Part shown: piece after piece, positions 1 to 11,341 of the stretch
How positions within the stretch are numbered: the stretch's first letter is position 1
How the letters are laid out: the number at the start of each line of letters is the position of its first letter
Assembly: GCA_964020085.1 (NCBI GenBank)
Contig: OZ026604.1
Span: forward strand, 7,017,572 to 7,081,571
Reading direction: 5' to 3'
Length of the DNA stretch: 64,000 nucleotides
Source: Micromussa lordhowensis
Lineage: Eukaryota > Cnidaria > Anthozoa > Scleractinia > Lobophylliidae
Notes under the pieces: model-generated
What the model was told of the DNA's origin: nothing
Databases searched by the model: none
Seen by the model: only the letters and a program-made list of their open reading frames with translations
Program-made: the position numbers and the translations under genes

Positions 1-857
1 ATTCAACTCTGGCCACATAACGAAAACTGTTTTTGAAATTATACACTAAAACTTGCTTTACGACGACTATTGTCAAAGCTTCATAAAAGGATGTGTTTTT
101 CGCAGTGACAGCTGCCATCTGCAACCGAAAAACAGACAAATATGGAATGCCAAAAACTTCCTCTTTTAATATTAGTATCTAATTCCCGAGGATATAGTCT
201 TAACTATTAACGCGAGGACGTTTTTGCAATGCTATTTTTTGTTAATTTATTCGGCGATTTTTTTGGCCAGAGAGAGTGCGAAATCCATTTTCTCAAATAT
301 TGCTGCAAGAAGGCCGTATTTAGAAAAAAGAACCCCAAAACCTTTGAAAACTCATAAATACCTCTCTATGAACTCGAAACAAAGGTTAGTTAAATTTTGG
401 CCGTGGCCGCACTTTCCTCGATATTTCTGTGCACTGGCTCTTAATACATAACAATGACATTAAAATATTATTCAGTTTTTTCACAAGCTTTGGAAAAACA
501 AAACAAGACAAACACAGCCGATTCCCTTGCTCTTAGCCAACAAAATGTGTTGAGGCATTGGGAACATCGCGCATTGAAACCTGCAATCTGTTCTGGCAGT
601 TGTTATTCCCCGCGATATTAGACCTTGGAAAGTGATTTCTCCTGCTTTAAAGTTGGTGTTACACCGGACAACTTCCAACAACGATTTGTCCAGTGTTGAA
701 CGAAAAAAATTGAACTCCGTGTAAAGGTGATCTTACACGAACGATTTTTCACGCAGCATTGGAAATTTGGGCAACCATGTTGCAGGTCTTTTAATCGATT
801 TCAAAAACCTGCAACAACGCGACTAATACTGACGTCACGCGCTGATACTCGAGTGGT
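1..857. other. Upstream stretch with no recognised gene
   Basis: AT-rich sequence before the first transposon. The short open frames here show no recognisable domain and no flanking splice signals that suggest an exon. By comparison with unit 3 it should lie upstream of the Ig2 exon of unit 1, where collagen and Ig1 exons would be expected, but no Gly-X-Y coding or Ig-type Cys-Trp-Cys pattern is visible. Confidence 0.5.
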
Positions 858-2102
858 CAACCTCGTTCCCAGGGTCCTCTCTCTACCTCGAGAAAGTACC
901 CTGGTTACGGCTGGTCACGTGTCTGCTAGATTTTAGAAGATTCCAGAGATGTGATTGAAGGGAGGTGATGGAAAGTTCAACTTTGTCTCCACCACGCTCA
1001 ATTACCGAACCTAGTAGGGAGTGAAATTTGTAACCTCGGCAAAACTCACAGTGAAGGGATGGACACATTCGATATAGGACTTCAATGCGTTCAATGTTCG
1101 GCCAAACGGTTAACTCTGCATTGAGCTGAAGTTTTCCCGTCGATAGTTGGACACTATTTGGAATTTGTGGCGCTGAAACCAAAAAACTTGCAAATGACGA
1201 CCACAAGACAACAAATGGACCGGACCTGTTAATTTTATTTTTTATTCGGGAAAATCCCAACGGAGGTATTTACTCATTCGTTTAGAGTTAAACACGTCGT
1301 ATGTTCGCCTACAAAGATAGTTTTGAATTTGATTGAATTAATCCCATCGACAGTTTGAGGGTCATTCCGTTGTCTTGCATGCGGCGGGAAAAAAAATTAC
1401 GAAGAGCTTGATATCAACAACGTCTCCTTGACAAAAATAAACCTTAAGCTTATATTTTTCGATCGGAAAAATCACAACAGAGGCATTGATGGATTTGTTT
1501 AGAGTTCAACACGTCCATTGTTTGGCCAAGAGCCTAGCTTTGAATTTGATTGAATTCAACAAATCGAAAGTTTGACAGTCGCTCGAATCTCTTTGTGTGA
1601 AATTTTTATGAAGAAATTGACAACAAGGAAACGACATTGGCCGCCCGTTTGCAAAATCCGACGGCTTTCGTTTTAAAACTGTTCAGCGGTAAGTCCAATT
1701 TTCGGTCAATAGACCAGCTTCTCATTTACTTGAATGCCCATCGATATTTTGACGGTTATTTAATTATTTTGCTGTGGAAAAACGGATTAAACTATAATCC
1801 GAAGCAGGCTGTTGACGGTTATTTAAAAAAATCAGTGAAAAATAGAAAAATAAGCAAAATATCTCATACTCATAGAAGTTCAGTTAGAGACGAAGCACTA
1901 GTCAGGCAGGAGCTCTTACAAATAACTTGCTTCCCTTTCAAAATAACTTCTGTATAGCTGCGCAACTTTCACCTCTTTAGAGAGTATTGACAAAATTAAG
2001 TTGAGTACCCACCCTCTCTGCGGCTTTGGTTTGCATGCATAGTGACCAGCCGTAACCAGGGTACTTTCTCGAGGTAGAGAGAGAACTCTGGGAACGAGGT
2101 TG
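858..2102. mobile_element. TIR DNA transposon (non-autonomous), about 1.25 kb
   Basis: The ends are inverted repeats of about 60 bp. The left end starts CAACCTCGTTCCCAGGGTCC, and its complement lies at about 2041-2102. The flanks TCGAGTGGT (849-857) and TCGAGTGAT (2103-2111) look like an 8-9 bp target-site duplication with one mismatch, which would fit hAT- or P-like elements. The interior holds diverged subrepeats roughly 218 bp apart (about 1275-1370 and 1493-1585) and no transposase. It sits just upstream of the unit 1 Ig exon, probably in an intron. A similar end motif recurs near 44640-44674. Confidence 0.75.
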
Positions 2103-2174
2103 TCGAGTGATAAGGCTGACAGTTCCTAGGATATAAGTAATACTAGAAAATGTTTGTTTTTATTTTTTATCTAG

Positions 2175-5100
2175 AGCCGCCGATAATTACCAGCAAACTT
2201 CCCTCACAGGTGTCTGTTGTTCAAGGATCCACTTTAAGTCTTTGTTGTGAAGCAACAGGCTCGCCTCCACCCAGAGTGCAGTGGTCACGTGCTCAACGGT
2301 CGTCTGATACAACACTGGCTTTTCAGCAAAAAGGATGCCTTGAAATTAACCCGGTCAAGTACAACAGTGACGGAGATTACATCTGTCAAGCAAAACACCG
2401 CCTTGGAGTAGCGGAGGCAACAACTACAGTCATTGTGACTATGAAAAGTTGAGTGTACTGCATTCGCTATTTTCCATCACTAAAATCAGAAAAGAGTTTG
2501 AAATAATTCATGTGCTATACAGACTGGCCATACAAACATCAAACGTGGAACCGGGATGAAATTTTGTTAAAATTGAAACTTTTCGTCCACTTTTCAGCTG
2601 CTCCTTCGTGTGAAGAGGCTCTGATGATAGCAGATCAGAAGGTGCCTGATGTAGAATACCTCCTAGCACATGGAAAAGTAAGAAAGTTAAAAAAGTTATC
2701 ACCATTAGATTAAATTAAAGAAGAAATATTAAGTAAAAGATATTCCAAACTTTTAGTCTGGCGTTAATGGTCAGCCTATATAAGAGTCCAGTAATATTCA
2801 CGGACAGAGTGAATCTGTCAGAGTCTTCTAACAGTCTTCAAGGAATAATCTTGGCATGTTCTCATGATGTTATGGTACGTTTCCATCGGTTACTAGTTAC
2901 TTTCAAAAAGGTTCCCTCACTTTAAAATGAATTTAAAAGAGCTAGGTACATGGTTAGTCAGTTAAAGGAAGGGTAACAAACGAAATTCACTTATTTAAGC
3001 CTGTAGTAGTTCAAGAACTTCTTAACACAACGTTTGTATCAGTCTTGAGCAGCGACTTTTGCTGAACAGGCTTACATATATTTAATTCCGATTTGATTGC
3101 CTTGGATTTCTTTCGGTGTTTCCATGCCGCCCTACTCCTGGGAAGTCAGAGCAGAGCAGCTTGAGAAGACTTTTTTACAGGGTCGTAATCTGTGTTTATA
3201 GGAACTGGTTATGCCCAATCGTTTAGTTGTTGTATGTACTTTGCCGATGTTTCCTGTTTTTAACTTCTGCCAACAGTACTTACAATATCCTCCTATGTCT
3301 TTCAGTTGTATGCAACGTGAACAAGCCAGCCAGAATTAAAAAGTCGTTTATTTATCTCAACGAGACACCCAGATATGTTTCGAACAGTTGCATTTCAGCT
3401 AACTGCCACTGTGTTGCTCGACATGAGCAAAGCTTTTGATAGTGTTAACCATGGAATCCCTCTGTCCAAGCTTCATGACATTGGATTGTCACCCACTGCT
3501 ATCAAATGGTTTTGCAGCTACCTTCAGTCGCGCTACCAAGTTGTTAAATTCATAATGCTACATCAGCCCAACTTCCTATGACTTGTGGAGTGCCACAAGG
3601 AAGCATTCTGGGACCTCTGCTCTTTAGTATCTACACTAACGATCTTCCTAACATTCCACACCATAGTTCCCCTCAGTGCTATGTCGACGATACTAAACTG
3701 ATACTAAATTTCAACCTACAGGACCAGGCAAACGCGATTGCCAAACTAAATGAAGACTTATGCAGAATTAGTAACTGGACTTTTAGAAATCGACTCCTTA
3801 TAAACCCTTAGTAAAACTATTTTAATTATCTTTGGCAGCAGAGCGATGGTCGGCAAAGTAGAGGACTTTCGGCTAACTTTGCGAGGAAAAGAAATTACAC
3901 CGGCTACCGTTGCTAACGATCTTGGAGTCATTCTGGATCCCTGCTTGACTTACAATGATCACATAGCTTCAACAGTGTCCGGTTGCATGGCACGCCTAGG
4001 CCAGATTAATCGAGTTAAACATGCTTTTGACTCAACCACCTTAACTATTATAATTAATGCCTTAGTTTTTAGCAAGTTATATTATTGTTGTAATGTTTGG
4101 AACAACACTTCTGAGTACAATTTAAGTAGGATCCAAGCTATACAAAACTTCGCGGCTCGTATCGTTAGTAACTCAAGGAAATACGACCATATTTCCCCTA
4201 TCCTTAAAGATCTAAAGTGGCTACCTGTAAGACAGCAGTTGTATTATCGCCACGCAATAATGGCCTTCAAATGTGGGAGTGGGAGGCGAGGTGGCCTCAT
4301 GGTTAGTGCGTTCGACTCCGGAGCGAGCGGTCCGTGTTCGAGCAAACTTGCGGGGGAGCGACCTGCGATGGACTAGCATCCCGTCCAGGGGAAGTAGAAA
4401 TACTTCTAGCCGCTTCATGCTACAGAAACCGAGATAAGCTCCGGCAGCTATGAGCCAGTTGGCTCCAAGGCTTCACTTTTTTACTAATTGCTCTATTTTT
4501 GTCGTTTTTTTTTAAACTTTTTATTTAATAATTAATCAGTTTGAGTATGTCATTTTACTTACTAGTTAATTAGTTAATTGATTTACTTGTGTATATAGTA
4601 TTAACTATCTCTTTATTCTGAAAAGCCCATTTGGGACGAATAAAGTATGTTTGTATGTATTTCGCAGGCAAAGTGATCTTACAGCATCGCCTCTGCTGAT
4701 TTCCCTTTCGTAAACGGTCTCTGCCATTTTTAACGGTCGATGCCATTTTCCATTTCCATTCCAGGTTTACTGTGACATGACATCAGATGGCAAAGGATGG
4801 AGTCTTATCGCCCGATTCTCAAATAATAACAACAAGAACTGGATGAAAGACAGTGCCTACTGGTGGTATGACCAACAGGTTGCGATGGGAACAACATACA
4901 GTCCATCTATTAACGCTGACATGATCTCACCCTCATTTTGGTTGGTCAGCGGCAGAGAGTTTAAGATCACGCGCAGTGATGACCCCGGTCACACTCCTTT
5001 GTTACAGACCACAGGTAACTGTTTGGCTGGACAAACATTCCGATCAAAAATCACAAGTTATGGCGACTTTAGAAATGGCAAAGTTTGGGCCAGTAACAAG

Positions 5101-5424
5101 TGCCTGGGAAGCTGCACGGTTCAATATGGCGGTCAGTACAAGTCAACAGACGGGTTTCAACAGGCTGAGTGCAGTGGAAACATCCAAAGCGCCAACAACA
5201 TCGGCTTCTGGTGTGACTGGAATGCTGGTGATGGATCAGTGATGATGATTGGTGGAGGAGGAAATGGTTGTAACCGTGCTGATCACGGGGTTGGAATAAC
5301 AGAAGCTAACGCTGCTTCTTTTGTTGAACAAGGAGGCACCGAGACTGAATATGACTTTGGTTTTGATGCTCATACATTTTACGCTCCATCCCAGTCCTAC
5401 TCATTAAATCTGTGGATTCGTTGA
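2175..5424 (+). CDS. CniFL-like lectin gene unit 1, 3' half (Ig2 + linker + lectin head)
   Basis: Three exons are visible. Exon a (2175-2447) is an Ig domain beginning EPPIITSK, with the SLCCEA and YICQA cysteines and the VQWSR tryptophan. Exon b (2598-2677) is a short linker, APSCEEAL...YLLAHGK. Exon c (4765-5424) is the head, beginning VYCDMTSDGKGWSLIARF and ending SYSLNLWIR-stop. The joins are phase 1 (a-b) and phase 0 (b-c), with donors GTTGAG and GTAAGA and acceptors ending CAG or TAG. The head resembles fibrinogen-related/intelectin-like domains (GGGG and ADHGVGITE motifs). Collagen, Ig1 and first exon are not in the window, so they lie upstream or are lost. The second intron is long (2.1 kb) because it contains a LINE and a SINE. 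No break in the coding frame was seen. Inferred role: extracellular glycan recognition. Confidence 0.7.
3390..4662 (+). mobile_element. Degenerate CR1/jockey-like LINE inside intron of unit 1
   Basis: Broken reverse-transcriptase segments appear in three frames: LLDMSKAFDSVNHG at about 3405-3460, GVPQGSILGPLLFSIY at about 3585-3640, and the YVDD catalytic motif at 3680-3691. They are followed by the thumb/C-terminal region DLGVILDPCLTYNDHI and LKDLKWLPVRQQLYYRHA. The 3' end is A-rich with AATAAAGTATG near 4640. The order of motifs is that of a CR1/L2/jockey-type LINE. Frameshifts and stops make it inactive, and it is 5'-truncated. A SINE has inserted after the MAFKC-type segment. In unit 3 the matching intron is only 745 bp, so this is an insertion specific to unit 1. 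Confidence 0.8.
4273..4486 (+). mobile_element. tRNA-derived SINE nested in the LINE
   Basis: The head has a tRNA-like pol III A-box (GTGGCCTCATGGTTAGTGC) and a degenerate B-box (GTGTTCGAGCAAA). The body contains GACTAGCATCCCGTCCAGGG and CGCTTCATGCTACAGAAACC and ends in a T-rich tract. The same body recurs at 5480-5750, which supports a SINE family. It interrupts the C-terminal part of the LINE. Confidence 0.75.
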
Positions 5425-5479
5425 GTAGGACTAATCACAAGCTCCATCCTCAAAAGAGTTACGTTTCAAATTATTGTTG

Positions 5480-5755
5480 AGCGGTCCGGGTTCGAGCCCT
5501 GGCGGGGACAGTGTGTTGTGTTCTTGGGCAAGACACTTTACTCTCACTGTGCCTCTCTCCACCCAGGTGTATAAATGGGTACCTGCTATTTGTTGGGGAA
5601 ACCTAACAAAAATTGCGGAGGAGTGACCTGCGATGGACTAGCATCCCGTCCAGGGGAAGTCGAAATACTTCTAGCCGCTTCATGCTACAGAAACCGGGAA
5701 AAGCTCCGGCAGCTATGGGCCAGCCGGCTCTAAGGCTTCACTACTTTTTTTTTCT
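5480..5755 (+). mobile_element. tRNA-derived SINE in the 3' flank of unit 1
   Basis: It begins at a B-box (GGTTCGAGCCC) and continues with a body seen in animal SINEs (TTCTTGGGCAAGACACTTTA, CACCCAGGTGTATAAATGGG). It then shares the DNA of the 4.3-kb SINE (GACTAGCATCCCGTCCAGGG) and ends in a T run. The same position after unit 3 (about 25470-25500) lacks it and reads straight through GAGCTCTAAATTTG, giving an empty site. The 5' end appears truncated. Confidence 0.8.
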
Positions 5756-5969
5756 AAATTTGTTCTTATAAGATAAATGTTCATACGGGTGCTCATCAAC
5801 AATAATGCAAAGGATTTGACAAACTTTATTCAGTTGAATTTATTTTGTCTTGCACTTCTTTTTCATAAGAACATCTTTCTTTGAGAGGAAGGCTGAGAGG
5901 TTAACTGTTCTGTGATAGTATTTCAAAGATTCGATCATGAACATATAGCTAAGACTAGGTTTACTCTAG

Positions 5970-6738
5970 AGGAAATTGTTCCGGATTCGTGACGAATCCG
6001 AAATGTTTTTAATAGTACCGGATTGGTTTTGCCGTTTACACGCAAGTGGACGAATCCGAAATAAAAACTCCCCGTTTTGGTCATGTCTCCAGAGATTTTG
6101 AATCGTCCTGAATTTAAAGCCGAAAACTTTTGACTCCGGAGAGTTTTGTCGTGTAAATGATTTTCTCTCGAATCCGGATATTTTTCCGCCTGCGAACTTT
6201 TAGCTTTGCGGTAGAACCAAAATGGCGAATCTAGTCGTTGTCATATTGATGGCGATTGATGGCGTCCCTGGCTGCCTCATTCGGTTACAGGTCCAGGAAA
6301 TCTTTTATGATGGGTAATGCCATATTCCACAGAACTGAAACCAAAACTATCGACGCAAACAATGTTGACGTCCTCCACACTTAATCGGAGATGATGATGG
6401 CACGATCGAAAACCTGGGCGATTCCGGATAAGACCCGATCAAATGCCTGGTGGGACATGATTGGCAACAACGTGGTTGGCGAGTGAAAAGAAAACTTCAG
6501 ACTGACTCCACCTACCCCTACCTTTTTTTGGGGGGGGGGGGGGGCATTTTGTTTGTCGTTGTCGAGGGAACAAACAGCTTGTTAACCATTTCATCGCGGT
6601 GAATGTTTGCGGAGTTGTCGTCGTGTGTAAACGGTTAGGAATCCGAATATCATTTCAGTGTAAACGCCAACGAATCCGAATACTCTAAAATTGGTGACTC
6701 CGGAAACATTTACGAATCAGGAAAAATCTCCTCTAGTG
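5970..6738. mobile_element. Imperfect-TIR element, non-autonomous
   Basis: Left end CTCTAGAGGAAATTGTTCCG and the complement of the right end CACTAGAGGAGATTTTTCCT form imperfect inverted repeats. GATTCG/CGAATC palindromes are scattered through both arms. The interior has a run of G at about 6531-6544 and no coding potential. The paralogous flanks after unit 3 (about 25665) and unit 6 (about 60715) lack it, so it is a local insertion. Target duplication not resolved. Confidence 0.6.
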
Positions 6739-6965
6739 ATGTAATACCTTCTAAACTTTCTAAAATGTATGTCAGGTTAGTTTTAGTTTTGGTAAGCGTA
6801 AGAATACAAGTGTAATTACTAATTTAAGCTGTGAGTGATATTAGAAAATTTCCTAAACATAGCACCAGCTTTTAGGCAAGTGCAATTTGAAAGAATTTTT
6901 AAATATTAAGCATCGAGTAAATTCGTTATTTCGGGTTTTCATAAGATCTGTCATTTGTTTTAAGA

Positions 6966-7290
6966 GTAATAATATACATGAAAATATTACTCGATTATGA
7001 CTGGCTGAGAACAGTGCAGTTTTTCCTTAACACAGTGCAGAAAAGAGGTAATTGAATGCAAAAAAAGGTAATAAAGCAAGCATTCTGATTGGTCAATAAA
7101 CAAAGAAGTCCACAGATAGCCAATCAAATCTTTTGTTTTCAAATCAAGCGCGCTCTGGATGGCTCAATTATGGCGCAATTTTTTCTTGATTGAGTGATAA
7201 TTTAAATCACCTGGGGGCCCTGAGAAGAGAGTTCAGAGTCCGTAAAGTTCAAAACATCCTTCACGCAATTTTTTTCATGTATATTATTAA
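6966..7290. mobile_element. MITE with AT-rich TIRs
   Basis: The left end TAATAATATACATGAAAA (from 6967) is matched in inverted orientation at about 7273-7290. The segment is about 325 bp, non-coding, and absent from the matching flank of unit 3. No transposase; superfamily not assigned. Confidence 0.6.
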
Positions 7291-7291
7291 T

Positions 7292-7341
7292 AGGTAATCA
7301 TACGGTTTTTCCAAATTGAACTCGAAACCGTATGATTACCT
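7292..7341. repeat. Perfect 17-bp hairpin
   Basis: AGGTAATCATACGGTTT at 7292-7308 is the exact complement of AAACCGTATGATTACCT at 7325-7341, with a 16-bp loop. It sits directly after the MITE and may be part of the same composite insertion. Confidence 0.7.
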
Positions 7342-8063
7342 GTACAAAGACAATGGCGAACGTGTTCCCATTAAATTAAGAGCTTGCGCAACCACAAACA
7401 GGTAAATTTCTCCGTTATAAAAGTGCTTGTAATTGAGCAGAGTATTCAGTTGTAAATATGTATTGCTATCCGGTTGCTGTATATGGAAAAAAAATGTTTT
7501 ATTAAGCACTCCTAAGGTGTGGAAGCTAGCTTTAGAGACAAACGTATAGTTAGTGGACTTTTTTCAATTTTCTTTTATTGGTTGTGCAAATAAGAGTTCC
7601 TCTATAGGGTTATCCGTCAACCATCAAAGGGGAAAAAAGTTAATTGCCAACCGTCAAAGACCCAATATTTGTTGGGCTTGAAGCGACTACCAAATTCCAA
7701 AACGAGACGAACCAAAACGATGTCTAGGCGTGTCGCGACAAACTAGTGGGTGGGACTACTTTACAGGTTGCCTTCAAGGGTAGACAGGTAAACCATAGAA
7801 AACTAAAGTTGACGTTATCGACGATTTATTGCATCAAAATAAACGATCGTAAACTTAAATAACAATGTGACGGATTTCTATCAATTAATTCAATTTTTTT
7901 TTACCCCAAAAGTAAAAACAGACATGCATAAAATGTTGAAAATAAAATCTCATTACACAACTTTCCGCTGACTGGAATAACCTCTATGTATGGACTTTTT
8001 TCAGTCACTCAGAAATGCTCGTAAACTCCTATTGAGTAAGATCTGCACCCTTCCTAACTGCAT

Positions 8064-8300
8064 ATGCTTGTCATGTCAGCTACCAACGCCGTTAGAGAGC
8101 GTCCCTTCTCCGCCTTAAAGCGGCTCAAAACTTACCTGCGCTCAACGACGGGAGAGGCCAGGCTTAGCCACCTTATGCTTCTGCATGTCCACAAGGAATT
8201 GGCAGATGGTATTGACATGGTGGGGATCACTAATTTGTTTGTGTTTGTTCGGGAAGTTTTAATAAAACGACACGCGGATAAAGTCTGCGTTTGCCTCTAA
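8064..8300 (+). pseudogene. hAT transposase C-terminal (dimerisation) fragment, copy 1
   Basis: The frame encodes NAVRERPFSALKRLKTYLRS followed by LSHLMLLHVHKELADGID. This is the pattern of the hAT-family C-terminal dimerisation region, also seen in ZMYM1-like proteins. Only this last part of a transposase is present; no BED finger or DDE core was found upstream. Two sister copies lie at 27628 and 61477, each about 0.5-0.7 kb upstream of a CniFL first exon or its remnant position. The fragment therefore travelled with the array duplications. Confidence 0.7.
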
Positions 8301-8764
8301 GGCAAGTCACACAATTTAATAACGAACTAATACCTGACTCTGAGTCTCTGACAGGTAAAACACTTGCTTGAGAGACAGTCGGTTTTGTTATTTTGTAATT
8401 GACATTGCAAGTGTTATACTTGTTTTTAAACTGCATTGCTCTGCTGAGACAGTGTAGGAAGAAATTCGGGATACGCGTAGATTACAAATAGCTATTGGAG
8501 AAATAGCATTTGCGAACCACTAGGTTTCAAAATTTTCTTCGGGGGAGGGGTGGGGGCATGTCCCCAGACCCCCCTATCGCCACACGCCTTCGGCGCTCGA
8601 TTCTATGCCCCCAGTTGTTTTCCCCTTACTACGGCACTGCGTACACAGGATCGCGAAACTGCTGAAAAAAGGAAATCAAACGTCCAGTTTACACGGCAGT
8701 CGAGCTTGTTCAGACAACTATTTGATAATTAGAACCAGGAGCCGGGCTTCTGTTAGAACCGATC

Positions 8765-8994
8765 ATGGAACCAAAAAAGAAAACTTCCTCCAAATGTGGG
8801 GCGTTCTCCACAAAGGTTCGTCGTTTCTGTCCTTTATTTTGTTGTTGTTGTTGATCGTGGCGCTGTTTTTGAGAATGGAATCGATAACAGGAAAACAGAG
8901 ATGAACATACTGTGAATTTTGAAAGTGGAAAGCCGCGTCGAGACGGAATCACTGTAGACAACAAACTACAGAAACGAAATAGAAACTCCAGAGA
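8765..8994 (+). pseudogene. Orphan, broken CniFL first exon (unit 2)
   Basis: It aligns base for base with the intact first exon of unit 3 (20020-20248): ATGGAACCAAAAAAGAAAAC start, hydrophobic segment, then a GTAAAT donor at 8995. Two 1-bp deletions disrupt it, one where unit 3 reads GGAGACGTT and one in the GGAATCGATTAAC stretch. The transmembrane frame is therefore separated from the start and runs into a stop. No collagen or Ig exon follows before unit 3, so this is a relic. Its downstream sequence, including the 9144-9330 hairpin, matches that after unit 7, making units 2 and 7 close paralogues. Confidence 0.75.
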
Positions 8995-9143
8995 GTAAAT
9001 ATTAGATGCACTTCGCTTTTATCGCTATACACTAGTTTAGTTTATTGATGAAGTCTTCGAATTTTTGCGGAGAAACGTTCCTTGTCAGCAGTGAAAGAAG
9101 TAGTTTAAGTTATACGTGACTGATCGAGTTGTAGGAAGCGCGT

Positions 9144-9330
9144 TTATTAAAAAATTGGTTCATGCTTAGCGCGTGTATATCGAGTTACGGATGCACGCGG
9201 AAAGTTTGGAGAGCACGACGTCAGAAACGTAACGAGAGCAACTCTAACTTCTTGAGTCGGCTCTCCAAACTTCCGCGTGCATCAGTAACTCGATGTGCGC
9301 AGAGCTAGGCATGAACCAATTCTTTTATAA
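9144..9330. repeat. Foldback hairpin element, copy 1
   Basis: Left arm TTGGTTCATGCTTAGCGCGT with GGATGCACGCGGAAAGTTTG is complementary to the right arm CTCCAAACTTCCGCGTGCAT ... GGCATGAACCAATTCTTT. The loop is GC-richer and contains GAGCAACTCTAACTTCTTGA. A second copy lies at 62517-62715 in the same place relative to unit 7. Confidence 0.75.
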
Positions 9331-9762
9331 CAAAGTGACAAACATGTTTCGTTTGTGAATGATTGCAAAGGTCTTCCAATTTACTGGAAGGAAAACTTAA
9401 GAATCCTATTGCCTGGTTAAAAACACACCACAATCAGTTGAGCAACAGTTCAACGAAAACGCTTCATTTGGTTCCTAAAATTGTCAATGAAAAATTTGCT
9501 TCTTCGAATTAATGAAAATGTAAGCAGACAAGTCAAAATATTCGATGAAAATGTAACCAAAATGAGACGACATACTCACGTTTTACTGAACATCCTAGAT
9601 TGACAAAAAACAAAGGCTCGGCTTATGGTTTGGATAGTTCAGAATGATGTTCACATTGGCGAAACTTTAGCAAAAGGAACTCGCAGCTAAACTCGACGGA
9701 AATTTTTCAGCTAAAATGAAACTGCACACGTCATATTATTTACACACGGCCGTGCGTAAATT

Positions 9763-9913
9763 TAACAAATCGAATGTGGTTTAGCGTGGTATGTACTCTT
9801 ATCGACAATGATACGCGTCATCACGGTGGTCAAAATGTTGTGGACTCACGAGGCGAAGCCGAGTGAGTCTAAGAGTACATACCACGCCAAACCACATGTA
9901 CATTCGATTTGTT
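9763..9913. repeat. Inverted repeat with CGTGGTATGTACTCTTA arms
   Basis: The arm AACAAATCGAATGTGGTTTA plus CGTGGTATGTACTCTTATCG is complemented by TAAGAGTACATACCACGCCA at about 9871-9890 and on to CGATTTGTT at 9913. A third, direct copy of GTATGGACTCTTATCGACAA lies at about 9992-10013. Probably a small foldback element; non-coding. Confidence 0.6.
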
Positions 9914-10013
9914 TTTTACCACAATATCAACTGCAAAGAAAATGTTGTTTTTTTTTCAGAGCGCGAGCTGAAAAAGGCATTGCGCGCGAGCAGCGTGGTA
10001 TGGACTCTTATCG

Positions 10014-10965
10014 ACAATGTCAAATTAGTCAATCAGATTGCGAGATTTGTTGCAATTGTGGTAAAAACATATTTTTACCATGGTGTCGCAATAAGAATTA
10101 GGTAGGACCAGCGCACGCGCTATGTTATAAAACCTAAGTGATCGGGTTATACTGAAACCAAACAAAGTGTATCTCTGATTAGTCGAAAAAAAGACGACGG
10201 TTTCCCACTTCTGCCTTCGTTATAATGTGGTGCTTTCTTAATATGTACTGATGCTATTGATTTCAAGTCAGGATGTTTGTAATATGTCAAAACGTGCAGT
10301 TTTGTTTTGGTAAAAGAACCGGGTCAGTTTTTAAGATCAGGACAATGACAGTGTACCGGGCAGTGAGTAAAGGACTGGGCCTAGCTCGACTTGTGTTTAA
10401 AAAGTTTTGAGAATAACCAGCCTCGTTATTTTGATGGCGGGTGAAGTCGTCATTAGAAAGTTATATACACTGTTACTTGAGTTCGTGATATCTTACTTTT
10501 AGCGCAATTTTGAAAATAAAAAGGAAAAAAAACACTTTAATTTAAGCTGCGTTGACCCCTGCCATCTCTCATAGACACGCTTTTTTTCAACATACCTCAC
10601 GCAAAGTATAGAATCCGCGATGACAGAGCTGCGAAATAGGCCTCTCTCCGCATTCACACAAAGAAACATATAGATTCAATATCCATTAAATTTGAAGACA
10701 TTGATTACCTACATAATGAACAATCCAGGCTCTAAAAGATAAGAATATATTGTAGTTTTCTCAGCGCTATTCCTGTTCTGGAAGTTGATGAAGGGACGAA
10801 GTAGAGGCTGTTACTATTTAAAATATGTCAGGTACACTCCCTTATCACGACTCTTTTGGTTGTTCGCCCTGATATCAAGTTATTTACTGGAAATTGAGTC
10901 CCGTCTAGAAAGTTGATATGTTCTGTCTGAAGTAGAAGTGATTAATGATAGCTTTGAGCTTAGAC
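10014..10965. other. No recognised feature
   Basis: Short AT-rich sequence between the foldback repeats and the 7.3-kb TIR element. No domain, splice-consistent exon or clear repeat was recognised on either strand. Confidence 0.4.
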
Positions 10966-11341
10966 CAGTCCGGGATCGTTATCAGTTTTGATAACCTCTA
11001 CCAAAACAAACCATTAACCAATCGCTGCACAAGGTTTCGTCCACGTGACATAAGTTGGTAGCAACAGTGTATAATTCAATATGGCGGCCGACGAGGCGCG
11101 AGGCGCTGTGATGAAAGGAGTTACAGTTTCATTGAATTAATTCTATGTTTGCTTCACAATAGGTTGGAAGAAAACTGTCTTCGTCCAAAAGCTACTGCGA
11201 AATTATTTCATTTCCAAATGGACACCGTATAGTATTTGTTCCGAATAAAATGACACAGTGAAGGTAGACAACAGTTTAATATTCTGTTCACAAAAGCGTT
11301 GTTTATTGATACGAAAATGATGGCTTCTATCATGTCTAGCT

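Noticed and set aside
4976..5242. An 88-aa open frame conserved in all lectin-head exons (MMTPVTLLCYRPQ...)
   Set aside because: It is the +1 frame of a highly conserved coding exon. Conservation is explained by the lectin frame, and its ends do not correspond to splice signals.
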